Positions 12,083 through 24,675 are shown, counted from the stretch's first letter. The stretch is 64,000 nt of DNA from Hermatobates lingyangjiaoensis (GCA_026182355.1 JAPFBL010000225.1:186001-250000); one strand, 5' to 3'. Notes: generated by a model not told the origin, from the letters alone. Program-made: numbers and translations.

Positions 12083-13038
12083 AGGGGTGTTTACTGAGAT
12101 TATAGGACAAACCGACTTCTTTAAACTCTTTTTTCGATTGATATTATTTATATGAAAGACAGATCAATCTAAAACTTTTAATTGTCTGTTTCTAGTCCAT
12201 CTTTTTTTGGAATTCTTTTTCTTTTTTTCAATAGGCAAATCTTAATTTTTCTTACTATTAAATGGTGTTGATTTTCTTTGTTTTTCAATAAAACAAAATT
12301 ACTACTAACTTTTTAAGAATGGAATGATTTCAATTTGTTTAAGAAAATTTGATATTTCACTGGAATACATATCATTAAGAAGATGCCACAAAAGTTCGTT
12401 TTAGATTTCGTGATATCAATCGGCGTGATAAATATGGGATATTTTGGGAATTTGTTGAATGATGTGATTTTGTTATTGGATATTATAAAAATCATGTGTG
12501 AGAATCCTGCATCGGAAAGGTCCTAGTATCTTCCAATTCAAATAGCCGGACAAACTATTCTTTATTAAATCAAACTCTGGTGTTTTTACCTGTAAATGCA
12601 AGGCATTTTAAAAGGTTTATCTAATTGTTGTTATTATTTATTGTAACTATTAGTGAGCACAAACTGAAGTACGATTGATATTATTTATATGAAATTACTT
12701 CTAACGACTCCGGAATTGGCTCCATTTTTGTTATTCAATGTGCCAATATAATCATTGTTAGTGTTACCGTAATACAACTGTTTCAATTAAACGCACTTTT
12801 TGTGTATTTATAGATCTGTGATTTACTTGTTTAATGCTAGTTTATTTTATTAAATTTTTACTTTTTTGTTTTTGTATTAAATTATGTTTTTTTGTATGTA
12901 ATTTGTCTTTTTTGTATTTCATGTGTTTATACCCTTAATAAATAACAGTAATAGATTAATAAACAATGATTAAATCACACCTATCAGTTTTATGAATTGA
13001 ATCATTCACATAGGGTGGACCCTGATCAAGATCGTAAG

Positions 13039-13091
13039 ACATGTGGAGCTGTGACCAGTGTGGACGCAGCATCTTCACTGCTTGTCTTTAA
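13039..13091 (+). pseudogene. Possible truncated zinc-finger exon remnant
   Basis: After an AAG that could serve as an acceptor at 13038, the common phase-1 frame reads D-M-W-S-C-D-Q-C-G-R-S-I-F, then stops at 13089-13091. CDQCGRS is exactly the start of a lola first finger and sits at the right distance from the acceptor. Everything after it is missing. It may be the stub of a deleted exon or a coincidence; the missing pyrimidine tract argues against use. Confidence 0.3.
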
Positions 13092-14129
13092 CTCTGTTAC
13101 TTTTTTCACTTGAAATTTTATTACTAATAGTTATCTGATAAATACTAATGTTTTTACAGATCCGATGTCAGTGTAGAACTGTACCCATGATTATGTCTTT
13201 TTTGTGTTTTTTTGACAGCTGCAGTGTTAAGATCTTCAGTCGGTCAGCTGTTGACCTTTCCATCGTCAGCCTCGCTGATTTCCAAGTTCTGAGGGCAATG
13301 ACGTTGTTAAAGTTCATATTTTGAAAGAGATCTTTCTTCAGAGTTGATGCATGGAATCATCATCATAATTTTAAGAGCTTCTAATGAAGCGAATGTTTGG
13401 TTCCTAGAAACTCATTTTCATCCTGGTTTAAAGATTTCATGTTGGAAGACCTTCTAGTATTCATTTTTATATTTTATCATTACAATCTGGGGTGCAGTAT
13501 CTTCTCTTTCAGTTCGGTGTTATTATTATTCAGCACAATTGGTGGAAGTAACTGGTACAATAGAATGATACAGGGCCTTTGTTGTGTAGCAGAATATCAC
13601 AACAGCAGGTAGAGCCAGCTTCTCAACGGAGTTGTCATATAGGGATAGTTCTGAAATTATTGTAAGGGTACGGTATACTATGAGATTTTGAAAAATGTAA
13701 TAATCCAACTTAATGTTGACATCGAAAAGTAAACGGACTTAAAGTAAATAAGTGTATGTTGGGAAGAAACAATAAACGTATGTAGAATGAGGTGTCTGGG
13801 AGTTAGTGTAGTCAGGGAGCAGTAAGAGCCGCCTTGTAGATTATGTTGCAAATAATGTCTAAGGGTGGTGGGCTTGTTATAGAGAGGTACACGTATTCAG
13901 TATTGTAAGAGATTTACAATAATTCGAATTGAGTCTTCTTCCCATTGATCTTCTATGCTGCATGAATATGCTTTAAAGGAGTGGAAAAGAAAGCTAACAC
14001 AAAACAGCTACTGGGTCATAATTATGTTTAAGTACAGCCTTTTTGGCACACAGATATGTTTAAAAGAGGTGACGTTTATTGTCAGGATTTCATTTTCACC
14101 GATAAAGGTTCGTAATGGAAGTGAATGTC

Positions 14130-15165
14130 ATGGGCATACTTACAGTCTGGCTAAGACTGTAGTATTTCGTTTAATAGGACAATCAAAGCCACTGATCTGT
14201 ATTTTTATGCAGTCTAAATATAGGCTGGGAATAAATCTACTTGTCTTGGCAAAACCAAATGAAATATCCGAATATTAGCAAAGGAAAGTTGACGATGATG
14301 AATGCCTAGTTGTTAAGAATAGGTAAAAAATGAAACATGTATGCTAGTGTTAGACGTAGTGAATACATCTTAACAATTAACAGATCATGCAAAATGAATT
14401 TCAGATTAAAATTAAATTATCACCAGCCTGCGAGTGAAATAGATCAGACGAACAAACTGAGGAACTCAGACATTGCAAAATCACTGTGGGATCAAGAAGT
14501 TAAATTATTTAAATAGTGATGGCAGAAGAACGGGGATCCACTGAATTATTATATGTATGAATATTTGCTCATTTTAATATGAGGTATAATAAAGAACGAC
14601 ATTTAACGAAAAGCAGTGTCAACATAAAAACGAAGAGACTACTAATACAAATTTGCTATTAACACATATGGGAAATAACTACAACATGAAGTTGTCACTA
14701 TTTTATATTTACTATGTACAAATTAATACTGTCACATGCAGATTTAGTGCCTTGGGCAGTATACTAAAGTACAAAATACACATACCACATAAATTCATGC
14801 CGTTACACCTCCCAGTCTTTACATACTCCTAAAGTCTCTCCGTCAAAGTTTCTTACCTTGTTTAACTCTATTTCACTTTCAGCGTCTCTTCATGATTCTT
14901 CCCCTTTTATATCTCGCTCCCTCTTTAACTCATTTTCCCCCCGTTTTTGTTTTAATTTTCAGAATTGTAATTATTTTATCTTGTTTGTGTTCGACTTGCT
15001 AATGATTCCCTGTCAAAGTCTCCTAGAGTTATGGTGTCACATACAATCAAAATACTTACTATCACTTACTATAGGGCGTGGGTATACCTATAGTCTGGCT
15101 AATTTGAACAATCAAAGCCTAAATATGTATTTTATGCAGTTTAAATATCATCTAAAATGAAATGT
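14130..15165. repeat. Pair of related unclassified repeat fragments
   Basis: Segments near 14130-14235 and 15068-15165 share several blocks in the same order and orientation, with small gaps. They look like two copies of one dispersed element or an old local duplication. Type unknown. Confidence 0.4.
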
Positions 15166-16539
15166 CAAGAAATTAAACCTAAAATTAGCTAGTAACAAAA
15201 AAAAATTCATAACATTCTTATTATGGTAAAAGGAAATATACCTGTAAAAACTGAAAATTCATCTTGGAACAATGGATCACTTGCTTTGCATTCCTCATTT
15301 ATTTATATTTACATTTGTGAGGGATGGACAGACTGACATGTCTTCTAGCATACTTATTGTTACTATTATAAAATTATATTTTGGTTGTAACTTTACAAGG
15401 GTAGCATTTCCATTAAAAGTTGATAGTCGATTGTTTCTATTCATTTCTGTGTGTGACATTTCCATGTACCAGCAATTTTTCAAGGAAAAATATGCAAAAG
15501 CTATACTTTTAAATCAGAAAAGAATAAAACATTCCCTTGACATTTTCTGTATCACTGATGAAGCGGCGCTTAGTCTAACATCCGCAGTTGGTATACTCTC
15601 CTATCTTTTTAATGTTTGTTTTAAAAATAAATTTAAAAATAAATAATACTATTCCATTATGAGTATGTTGCAAGGTTTGTTACACCTGGGAGCCAAATAT
15701 GAATTCAAAAGCCCTCACTAATGACTGGAAGGTCATTTTTTCGTGTGAATTTACAGGTGTGACCTTTGGAAGAACATAGTTATTTTGATAACATTAATCA
15801 ACCTAAATTCCCTTATCGTTATCAGTAAAAAAGTAAATACTTAATATATTAACTGTTGTACTATTAAATTATTAGTTGTGCAATCCGTAATTGTGTTGCA
15901 ACCTCAGAACGTGTTGTACTATTTCTTATTCTTGTTATTTTTTTCTTTTAGAAATGTAAGATTTCGTATTCTTCCTCTGTTGACTTAACAATTTAATCAT
16001 ACAGAGTTTGTAACCATTTTTCGATTCATTTATAGAAACATATCATTTTTATAAAGGTGTTAAAGTAGTGGAATTCATTCTGCATTTCTTTTCTGCTGTA
16101 TTTATTTTTTCCTTTTGTAGAAGTGTCTTACATGTAGTTCCCTGGGAAATGACATAAGAGTGAGGAGTCTGTGTAAAAACTAATGTGGTGGTTCTTCTGT
16201 TATTTTCAGTATAAAACTACTACAACTACTTCAAAATATAATCGAGTTAGATTTTTTCTAGTTATTTTGAAGGTATTTTCTGAAGTTTGTTTCACTTTTA
16301 AATAAAACCGATATAAGATTTTAACGATTTAAAAAATGTATTGATCAAGCTGATTCAGCTCTGAACAATAAACAAAGACTTTACGAGTGATGGTAGTTAC
16401 AGGTTTGCCGTTTTGTACATGTTCTCTGAAATCAAATCAATGCGATATGGAACTTATAATTCAGTTGAAAAGAGACCTCATGTTTGGAAGTTTATGGCAG
16501 GTATTCGTATCTGATTTATACTGGTATGATGTAATATAT

Positions 16540-16748
16540 CAATGATCAAACAACAATAAGAAGTGGGAAAACAAGACTAAGATCTTTCAACCGTAACAAG
16601 AGGTCTTCGTCAGAGTCAAAAACCCAACTTTTGACTCTGATGAACACCGCTTATTACGGTTGAAAGATCTTAGTCTTCTTTTCCTATTTCTTATTGTGAT
16701 TTGATCATTGATAGTTGTTTCACGTGTTTTTGTGAAATATTTTTATTT
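16540..16748 (+). mobile_element. Fold-back family 1, copy A, with 15-bp TSD
   Basis: An almost palindromic element. The left arm reads ATGATCAAACAACAATAAG onward; the right arm repeats it in reverse, then adds a tail with a small TTTCAC/GTGAAA hairpin. It is flanked by perfect 15-base direct repeats TATGATGTAATATAT at 16525-16539 and 16749-16763. Long duplications of variable length point to target-primed retrotransposition rather than cut-and-paste. The right arm carries a hammerhead-like core (CTGATGA at 16637). I take it to be a non-autonomous Penelope-type terminal unit. Confidence 0.85.
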
Positions 16749-17574
16749 TATGATGTAATATATTTATAATAATTACATCAATATACGTACTTCATAGATT
16801 CATTTAGAAATAAGACGTTAAAAGATGATAAGAATATGAAGAAATCAGTGTGTGCCGCAGATATGAACGCTCATCTTGAGTGAGTTAAATTGGTTTGCTT
16901 ACTAAATTATATTAACTATGTGAGCGAAGCAATGGATTCTGCGAGAGTTACCCTCGACTTCAGCCTGTCCTGCCGCACCTCACCCGTCCCTTAATAAAAT
17001 GTATGTCCAAGGATGTCCTGTGTGCTAACAGTCTCAAGTTGTTAGGCCTACTGACGACATAACCAAAGGGGTAAGTAGTCACTCTACTAGGATTCCATTT
17101 CACTCTTTCCTTTGAGTATCTGGCTCAAATAATAGAACCATTTCTAATTCACTGTTTGGCAATATAAGTATTTGTAGCATTAGTATTGAGCTGCTTAATG
17201 CCATTCATGCAGAGTCATTTCCCGATTTTTTTAATCAAGACATTCAATATTATTAAAATTTACTGAAATTTTTCAAAAAAAAAAATTATAGAATGTATAT
17301 AATTTCTCTCTTAATTCCTAATAAAGAAATTTGTTCAATTTTCTTTTTGTTATTTTTCTCCTTAGATATTCATCTCTTTCATTTTCAACATTTATAGAAA
17401 GTATAAATGAAACGTGAATTAATGATGAGTCTTGAGGATTATCGCTAGAATCAGCCGTCAGTTATGTTTCAACTACTTCAAATCACAGAATTATTCGACC
17501 GACAGCTATCGGAAATTCGCATTTCAGTCATACAACTGAACAGAGCTGTCCGACAAGTCCTCGCAGATATAAAC
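16749..17574. other. Intron between fold-back copy A and a hAT element
   Basis: AT-rich; no coding or structured signal recognised. Confidence 0.5.
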
Positions 17575-17582
17575 CATTTCAG

Positions 17583-18210
17583 CAGTGGCGTACCTAGGGG
17601 GGGGGGGGGGGGGGGGGGCGGTCCGCTACGGGCGGCACTTACCTAGGGGCGGCATTTTTTATATTTACTTATAGTTGTAAAAAGCAACTTATTCATTTCA
17701 TATTTATTTTCTTTCTTGAATAACAAATGATTATTATAAGTTTAATATTTGATTTCATAAGTATAGGTTGGAAAATTCTGTTCCCAACATTTTAATTTTG
17801 TTAAGAATTTTTTTAACAATTTCAATCAGTGTCGCTAGTTGCGAAAGAAGCTTCTCAAAATTGAAGTTGATAAAAAATTATCTTCGTTCTACAATGAGTC
17901 AATTAAGACTACAAAATCTTGCAATATTGTCAATAGAACAAGAAATTACAAATAATATAAATTTTGAGAGCATTATACAGGATTTTTCTAGTATGAAAGC
18001 TAGACGAGTAGATATTATATAAATATGTTTACGAGTACATACAAATATGTCTAAAAAATTTACTCTGTGTATTAATTAATATTGATTAAATAACTTAATA
18101 ATTTATTTATGTGTATTAATTTATAAAAACCACTATTTGATTAACTTATAATAGAAAGGGCGGCAAACTGGACATTGCCCCGGGCGGCAAAAGTTCTATG
18201 TACGCCACTG
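17583..18210 (+). mobile_element. Internally deleted hAT transposon with exact 8-bp TSD
   Basis: The terminal inverted repeat is CAGTGGCGTAC on the left and GTACGCCACTG on the right. It is flanked by perfect 8-base duplications CATTTCAG at 17575-17582 and 18211-18218, the hAT hallmark. Only 628 bases long, it keeps the C-terminal transposase frame but not the catalytic core. A G-homopolymer of about 19 bases lies just inside the left end. Confidence 0.95.
17768..18022 (+). pseudogene. hAT transposase C-terminal fragment
   Basis: An open frame of 84 codons encodes the hAT dimerisation region: VASCERSFSKLKLIKNYLRS, then QLRLQNLAILSIE. This matches the conserved C-terminal block of hAT transposases (ERxFSxLKxIKxxLRSxM...RLxxLaxlsIE). 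The DDE catalytic part and BED zinc finger are absent, so it cannot transpose itself. It lies inside the element at 17583-18210. Confidence 0.88.
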
Positions 18211-18218
18211 CATTTCAG

Positions 18219-18964
18219 CAGTTCAACAGAGAAACTTATACTTACTGAGTATTGTTATTTTGTAATTGTTACGCGAATACAAAAAAGTAGCTAAGAGCAT
18301 AACTTGTATCCTTTTTTTTTTTTAGTCTTTTGAGTGTCTTAATTAGAGGGAATTAAGGGATAATTATTAATTACTGTTGTTATTCAAAATTACATCTTCG
18401 GGACACTAGTCAAATCCTGGGTTTCGATTTTTTTTTGAGTAATATGATGTATTGAATAGTAATGATGGTGATGTTGCACTTTAACTGTTCTATGTGCATT
18501 TATGTTCAGTGCTGTTTTAGAGATAGAGTGTGCGACTCTATAGAGTGTGTTCATTTAGCAATTAGCAAGTTGATTCTGCAAGGACTGTTCTAAATGTGAC
18601 CCTTTTTAAGTCTGTTAGAGAAGCAGTTTTTAACGAGACACCGTCCAGGTTTGGAGAAGGTTTTAAGAATTTCAAGCGAAAGATTGTTCATGAAAATACC
18701 CCCAATTTTGCGTAAAGAAGGCACAGTTTGTATACCTTGTAAGGGCACAATTTCGACAGCTTCTCTTGTTTGACTAGTTTGTTAAATGTGGTGATTATTA
18801 GGGTAAGATAAATTCGCTTAATATTTTTTGTAATATGTCATACATGTATTGATGAGGCGATTGTGTTGATTAAGCGATAGAACTGCAATGATACTTTAGA
18901 TGTGAACAGTGATTTCGAGAATGATTGATTGCCCTTACTAATTGAGTTTTGTTTCCTTCAACAG
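18219..18964. other. Intron upstream of exon 5
   Basis: AT-rich intron with a T run near 18310; ends in the exon 5 acceptor. No gene. Confidence 0.55.
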
Positions 18965-19179
18965 AACTGAAGTACGTGTGCAAGGTGTGTGGAAAGGCTT
19001 ATCGACACCCAAGCAGTTTGTGGAATCACAGAAAGTTCATGTGTGGGCCAGATGTCGTACTCAATTCATGCACTCTCTGCTCCTTCCAGACCAAGAACAA
19101 GTACACTCTGAGGAAACACTTCACCATACTCCATCCGGACAGCTGGTGTCCCCTTCTCCAGTACAGTCTTAACGCTTAA
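18965..19179 (+). CDS. lola: lola alternative terminal exon 5 (divergent paired zinc finger)
   Basis: The acceptor TTTCCTTCAACAG ends at 18964 with branch-like TTACTAATTG; phase 1, split codon GAA. Finger 1 is CKVCGKAY ... HRKFMC with helix H, S, S, N and the SSLW core of exon 4. The linker is unlike all others: GPDVVLNS replaces NKEPQF. Finger 2 is CTLC ... HFTILH with helix N, Y, T, K. The tail PDSWCPLLQYSLNA recalls exon 2. All eight metal ligands are kept, so this is probably functional rather than decayed. About 71 residues. It is isolated, 12 kb from exon 4. Confidence 0.9.
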
Positions 19180-20661
19180 ACCCACACAACTGGTTCAATC
19201 TTGAGATTATTTTGAAATATAATCATAATTGATTGTAATTGTCACTATTACGAGCAACTTGTTCATAAAAATGTATTAATTTTGTACAAATTGTAGATGT
19301 GTAAAGTGTTAACTTTTATCTGCATTCGGGAAGCTAGATTATAGCTTTAGTATTAAATGTAAAATTGTTTAATTACTCGATGAAGTACCTTGAAATGAAA
19401 ACTCTAAAGAAAAGACTTTATTATGTTTATCCTTAGAACTACTATTAGATTTACATGTCAGTACTGGTATTAAACGATATTTTATGTTAATTTTCCTTTA
19501 CTTAAAACGTCTTGTGTAGAATATTATTTTAATAGGTGACCCGGTTGTCTTTTCCCTCTGAAAGAGTAAGAAAACATCATTCTCTATAAGAGATAGTTTT
19601 GAATTTCGCATAAGACTTTCTTTTTGATTTCCTTCCGAATTACTATGTACGACTGTCTATGATAAATCAGAGTACACTGATATTCCCGTTTTGTTATTTC
19701 GTAGATACCAAACGATGATAACATATATTCTCTAGTCAATGATTTCCTTATTGTTTGATTTAAAAGTTTTTCTTTTTCTCTACTTGACAATAATGGAGAA
19801 GTATTAAGAATTAAATGAGTCACTCCTCCTCCTTCTAATGGCTGGAATAAATGACTTCATTGTATTAATGAATATATATGTAACTAGGTGTCTTTCACTG
19901 AGAACTTGTGCAATGTCTTATTAACTCGAGTAATAAATCATTATTCTATATTTCTGTTGTTTATGTTACTACATGCTTGTACGCGATCCTTATGCTTTTA
20001 TTTGTTTTTATTTTCAATACCCTTCTGTGCTTTCGTATTACTGTTTTCTTTTAATTATATGTACTATTATATAGTAATAAATATTTAAAGAGAGTGAACC
20101 ATATATTTAACCAGAATCTGATATTATTTTAATGTAATTTTAGTAAACTTGCTGATTTTGTTTTCCCCTTTTATATAAAGGTGGCATTATTGAAACAGTA
20201 ATGGCCCACTTGTCACCCACGATGTCTGGCCTAGTCTAAGATATAATCGCAGTGTTGCAATGCTTTTCTTCTACACATGTACCTGGCGTTCGTTTTATTT
20301 TCACGATATTACCATTGAATCAATTTATAAACCATAAACAATAAATGACTCCATGAGTCAAAGTTAGGCAAAGCAGTTAGTTTTGCGTACATTATTTTTC
20401 TTTATTATTTTAAATAAATTAAATTTACTGAGTGATGGAAGAATTTGACTGAGACTGGTATTCATGATTTTTTTAATATAATGTAACTGTATATAAATAT
20501 AACTTACTATAAGCAGAGATGCTATATATTTTATGTAATACTTAATCATACTTCAGTTTTTCTGAGATAACATAATGTGAAAGGTCTCGGAGGATTTATT
20601 GGTGACGATGGGGTTCCAAGTTGACATATCTTACTGATAAAATTAACGAACTGAACCTCTT
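19180..20661. other. 3' UTR and intron after exon 5
   Basis: AT-rich. Small frames on both strands lack motifs. No clear AATAAA close to the exon 5 stop. Confidence 0.5.
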
Positions 20662-21713
20662 GAACGAAGCTATGTAGGACAGAATCGAAAAATCTTGTCT
20701 TTTTCTGGCCAAATTAAGGATTTTTAGAAAATAAGAAATGGAAGTATGGAAGGAATGCATAGGTACAGGAATTTTGAAATATTTTTAAGTGTTTTAAAAT
20801 AATAATTTGTGAAGAAATTGTAACGTTGATCTTGAATCACTTAAACAATTTTATATGAATTCCATTTGTGTTGACCGTATATGACTCTGAGAGATGAACA
20901 TTTGTGGAATTTAAAGAAATGTAGAAGATTGCAAGAAAGAGACATGTAAGGTGATGAAAAAGATTTGAAATAAAATCGAGAAGTCGGTATTGAGAGATGA
21001 TTTAAAACTAGAAGACTGCTTGAAGCCTTTATTAATTTAGTCCTGAGTAATGGAAACAAAGAGAAAGAAGAATAACAATACACTGCGGCTTATTTTCAGT
21101 ATTTTGAAGCTGTTAATGGTTGTTTGAGAGGAATTACAAGCGTGCTTAGGTGACAGTGAGCTGAAAAGTTTTTGCAGAATGCAGAAGCCGCGCAGCTTGG
21201 CCATAGTTAATAGGGATAGTTAAAGGAGAAAAAAATGAACTAAATAAATGTAAAAAATTATAATGTTGATATTAAAAGAAATTAAAATTAATTAAAAAAG
21301 TTAGCAAAGTCAAATGATGTTAAAAATTAGTGACAAATAGCTATTTATTTAACCCTGGATTCGGGTTAATACAAGGTTGTGAGTTTCAGAAATGTTCAAT
21401 GTGACATATCTATTTTAATGTACCTTACATGTCTCTTTCTTGCAATCTTCTACATTTCTTTAAATTCCACAAATGTTCATCTCTCCCAGTAATATATGGT
21501 CAACACAAACGGAATTCATATAAAATAATCTAAGTGATTTAAAATCAACGTTACAATTTCTTCACAATTATTTTTTTTAAAACACTTGAAAATATTTCAA
21601 AATTTCCTGTAGCTATGCATTCCTTCCATATTTCCATTTCTTATTTTCTAAAAATCCTTAATTTGGCCAGAAGAAGACAAGATTTTTCGATTCTCTCCTA
21701 CATAGCATCGTTC
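20662..21713. repeat. Large imperfect inverted repeat, arms of about 290 bp
   Basis: The left arm (20662-20953) reappears in reverse complement at 21420-21713, with an unrelated spacer of about 465 bases. Shared blocks include the GAACGAAGCTATG end, the TTGGCCAGA region, ATGGAAGGAATGCAT and AAAGAGACATGTAAGG. A few per cent mismatches and small indels separate the arms. A transcript would form a long hairpin. It may be a fold-back transposon or an inverted duplication. No coding frame is recognisable. Confidence 0.88.
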
Positions 21714-21805
21714 ACATTAAATCACTTATTATAGTTAAAGTTAGATTACTGTAAATGTCTCTCATTAGTTTAACTCTTCGATCTTTGAGCTCCGGAGATA
21801 TTATA

Positions 21806-22016
21806 TATGATCAAACCACAATAAGAAATGGGAAAACCAGACTAAGATCTTTCAAGCGTAACAAGTGGTCTTTGTCAGAGTCAAAAACTCAGTTGGGTTT
21901 TTGACTCTGACGAAGACCAGTTGTTACGGTTGAAAGATCTTAGACTTGTTTTCCCATTTTCTTATTGTGGTTTGATTATTGATTGTTATTTCATGCGTTT
22001 ATGTGAAATCTTTTTA
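21806..22016 (+). mobile_element. Fold-back family 1, copy B, with 11-bp TSD
   Basis: Same arms as copy A, head-to-head, with the tail on the right. Flanking duplications GAGATATTATA lie at 21795-21805 and 22017-22027. The hammerhead-like core CTGACGA is at 21907, but the closing stem-I bases read AGAC instead of AGTC, so cleavage activity is doubtful in this copy. Confidence 0.83.
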
Positions 22017-22027
22017 GAGATATTATA

Positions 22028-22637
22028 AGTATAGAGCTACCCAATGATAAGCCTGGACAACCACGTTCTATTGATTAGAAAACTTAATACCAACCAGGAA
22101 GTCAGTGCCACTTGCTTGACATTTTCATGTTGCAATAAATGATGTATTTTAAAGTAAGTGCTATATACAAAAAATACTTTTACTGGAGAAATATCTAATT
22201 ATAAATTACTTATTTCTTTTGTTAATTTTAGTTTTATTACTTAGGCGTTTACATTTTCGTCGATAGTATCAAAATATTTATCACCATTATCAAGGTAAGA
22301 TGTCGACGTGTTATAACAATTGTGTAATTCAATTGGTTCAACCCTTAAGTGGAGCAAGTGGAGAGTTAATGAATATTGACACGCAAGGAATAATGTAAGA
22401 CGTTAGACATTTTGTGATGAAGGTGAATTCCTTGTTTTAACGTGTGGCAAGAAATGAACGTGAGGGTCGTGGAAGTGGAATTATAGTCATCAGACAGTTT
22501 TGTAGTTTGAAATATTAACGCCATTTCTGGGATATAAGAAAATAGTTGATTTATAGGGAGGCATGTTTGGTTATTAGATATATGGCAAAAGAATTTGATT
22601 GATGTAATGTTTTGCATTAATTTAGTATTTTTTTCAG
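22028..22637. other. Intron upstream of exon 6
   Basis: AT-rich; no coding signal apart from the acceptor of exon 6 at its end. Confidence 0.5.
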
Positions 22638-22834
22638 AGAGGAAGTTTGTTTGCTGGATTTGTTTCAAACGGTACAAGCATAAGGGGCACCTGTACCAAC
22701 ACATCAAGTACGAGTGCAACAAGGAACCACAGTTCGCCTGTCGTTTCTGCCCATACAAATGTAAACGGAAAGGTAACTTGAAGGTTCACGTCGTCCACTG
22801 CCATCCCGACCATCTCAGCGGCATCACCTTTTAA
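22638..22834 (+). CDS. lola: lola alternative terminal exon 6 (paired zinc finger)
   Basis: The acceptor TATTTTTTTCAG ends at 22637, phase 1, split codon GAG. Finger 1 is CWICFKRY ... HIKYEC with helix H, G, H, Q; Phe replaces Gly after the second Cys. The linker is NKEPQF. Finger 2 is CRFC ... HVVHCH with helix R, G, N, V, the same four as exon 18, so these two isoforms may share half their binding site. The tail PDHLSGITF is short. About 65 residues; TAA stop, and an ATTAAA lies at 22862. Confidence 0.93.
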
Positions 22835-23429
22835 CTGACTTTCTGTATTATTTATTTGAAAATTAAACATCTTTGGAGAAGACTTAAGTTTTTCCTTCCT
22901 ATCACTCCTATTTCTAAGAACTCTCCTTTGCCCTTGGTAAGAAGAGTAGTTTCCTGCTTTAACATCCTGTGTTTAATTAAAGCTAATGTTCACACTGGCT
23001 GGCGTAATTTATTAATCGAAGTAAAACAGGCATTGGTTTAAGATTATTACTGCTATGTTACAACAGAATGATTGATATATTAAAATAAATATTTTTTCAT
23101 CAATTTGAATTGCATTTATCATTTGAAGAATGCAATATTTATGTCAAAAATTAGCAAGTTAATATATATTTCAGGTTTTTAGATTATTTCAATGTTTAAA
23201 GGCCTCAGAAACCTTTTTTGAAATTCTTATGTGGATGGTTGTGTGTCCACCTTAAGATTCATGCATATCCACGTCAAACGTCCCGCTCTTATCGTTTGGT
23301 AGATGATAATAAATGTTCAAAATAAACAGTCCTGGTTTTTGAATCAGAGATTGTGTTGCAGTTATATCATGTCATGATCAAAATTGTATGGATTTGGGTT
23401 TACAGAGGAGTAATAAATATGAAGCAGAG
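22835..23429. other. 3' UTR and intron after exon 6
   Basis: AT-rich with ATTAAA at 22862 and AATAAA near 23081. No further gene seen. Confidence 0.5.
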
Positions 23430-23442
23430 ATAATGATTATTA

Positions 23443-23683
23443 ATGATCAAACCACAATATGAAATGGGAAAAGAACCTAAGATCTTTCAACCAAAAGAAA
23501 CTGTCTTCGTCAGGGTCAAAAACCCAACTGAGTCAAAAAACCCAGTCCCAGTCAGTTGGGTTTTTGATTCTGACTCTGACCGCATGTCGTGGTTGTAAGA
23601 TCTTAGTCTTTTTTTTCCCCCCATTTCATATTGTGTTTTGATCTTTCATTGTTATTCCACGTGTTTATGTGGAATCTTATTAA
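23443..23683 (+). mobile_element. Fold-back family 1, copy C, with 13-bp TSD
   Basis: A more diverged copy with perfect 13-base flanking duplications ATAATGATTATTA at 23430-23442 and 23684-23696. The spacer between arms is rearranged (AACCCA-type motif repeated). The hammerhead core is lost: the GAAA after stem II reads GTAA. Confidence 0.82.
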
Positions 23684-23696
23684 ATAATGATTATTA

Positions 23697-24675
23697 AATT
23701 GATAAATAGTTTATTTGTAAAACGCTGTTTGTATTACCTATCTGAATCATTTGCTTGGTGTAATTAAAAGCCTGTATTTAAATCGTGCTATCTCTTTAGA
23801 AGATCATGAAAATTGGTGTTTATGAGTAAAAGTATGTATGATGATGGCTGGTTTCTCTTGTACTGTATACAATGTAGAATTTTTGTTTTGCAGTTAAGCT
23901 TGTATTATATTGTTAGAGTTTATTGCGAAATGCCAACAGTAAGAGATATATTATAACAAGGTCCTTTATCAAATAATGATATTTTCCCTTCATATTTACG
24001 TTATATTTAAGCAAGAAATGTAAGTTCATTTGAGTTAACTCATTATTTGTTTCAAAACGGCTATCAGTATAGTTGAAGCACTTTGTGGAGGTGAGGTAAT
24101 ATTATGTTATCTGCTTAAAGTTTATCTATAATGATCAGTAAATACTTCATTTATAACCCATAAGTAAAAAATAAATCCATTTTAATAAACAAGTTGATTA
24201 GAATTTTTTGATGCTTTCTAGATGTAGTTACTAATGGCTATACAAATGCAATAGTGACTTTAAATCTATTTTCGAAGCCAGTAACAACAAATTTCAACTA
24301 AGAGTCCGATATTTTATATTGCCTTGTCTTGGCTTTGGCTGCTGTCGAAGTTATGAAATAAAAACATGAGGTTTTAATAACTTCTGGTCAAGTTAAATAC
24401 ACCACTTAATATAATATTGTTGTAAACTACAAGCATTAGAGCCTTAATTTCAACAAGTTTAGCTTTATCTGGAAGTATGGAATTTTCTGGCTCCAGTAGA
24501 GAGCTTTATTCAAATTGATTGTAACAAAACTTATTATTTTGCTAGGGAGCTATTTGTAAATTGTAGTTTTTGGTTGAGTATTGTAGGAATGCTGTTGATG
24601 TTAGGTTTCTGTTTGCATTCATATAGTTTTAAAGGCGATGTGGACCTTTGATTAACGGCAGTGGCTCTGTTTCAG
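23697..24675. other. Intron upstream of exon 7
   Basis: AT-rich; no motif-bearing frames. Ends in the TCTGTTTCAG acceptor. Confidence 0.55.

Larger units (their letters stand above)
12083..16539. other. Intron with scattered old repeats
   Basis: AT-rich. A related pair of segments lies near 14130-14235 and 15068-15165 (AGTCTGGCTAA, GACAATCAAAGCC and TATGCAGT motifs in the same order), an unclassified dispersed repeat. A possible finger remnant is listed at 13039. No other gene signal. Confidence 0.5.
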
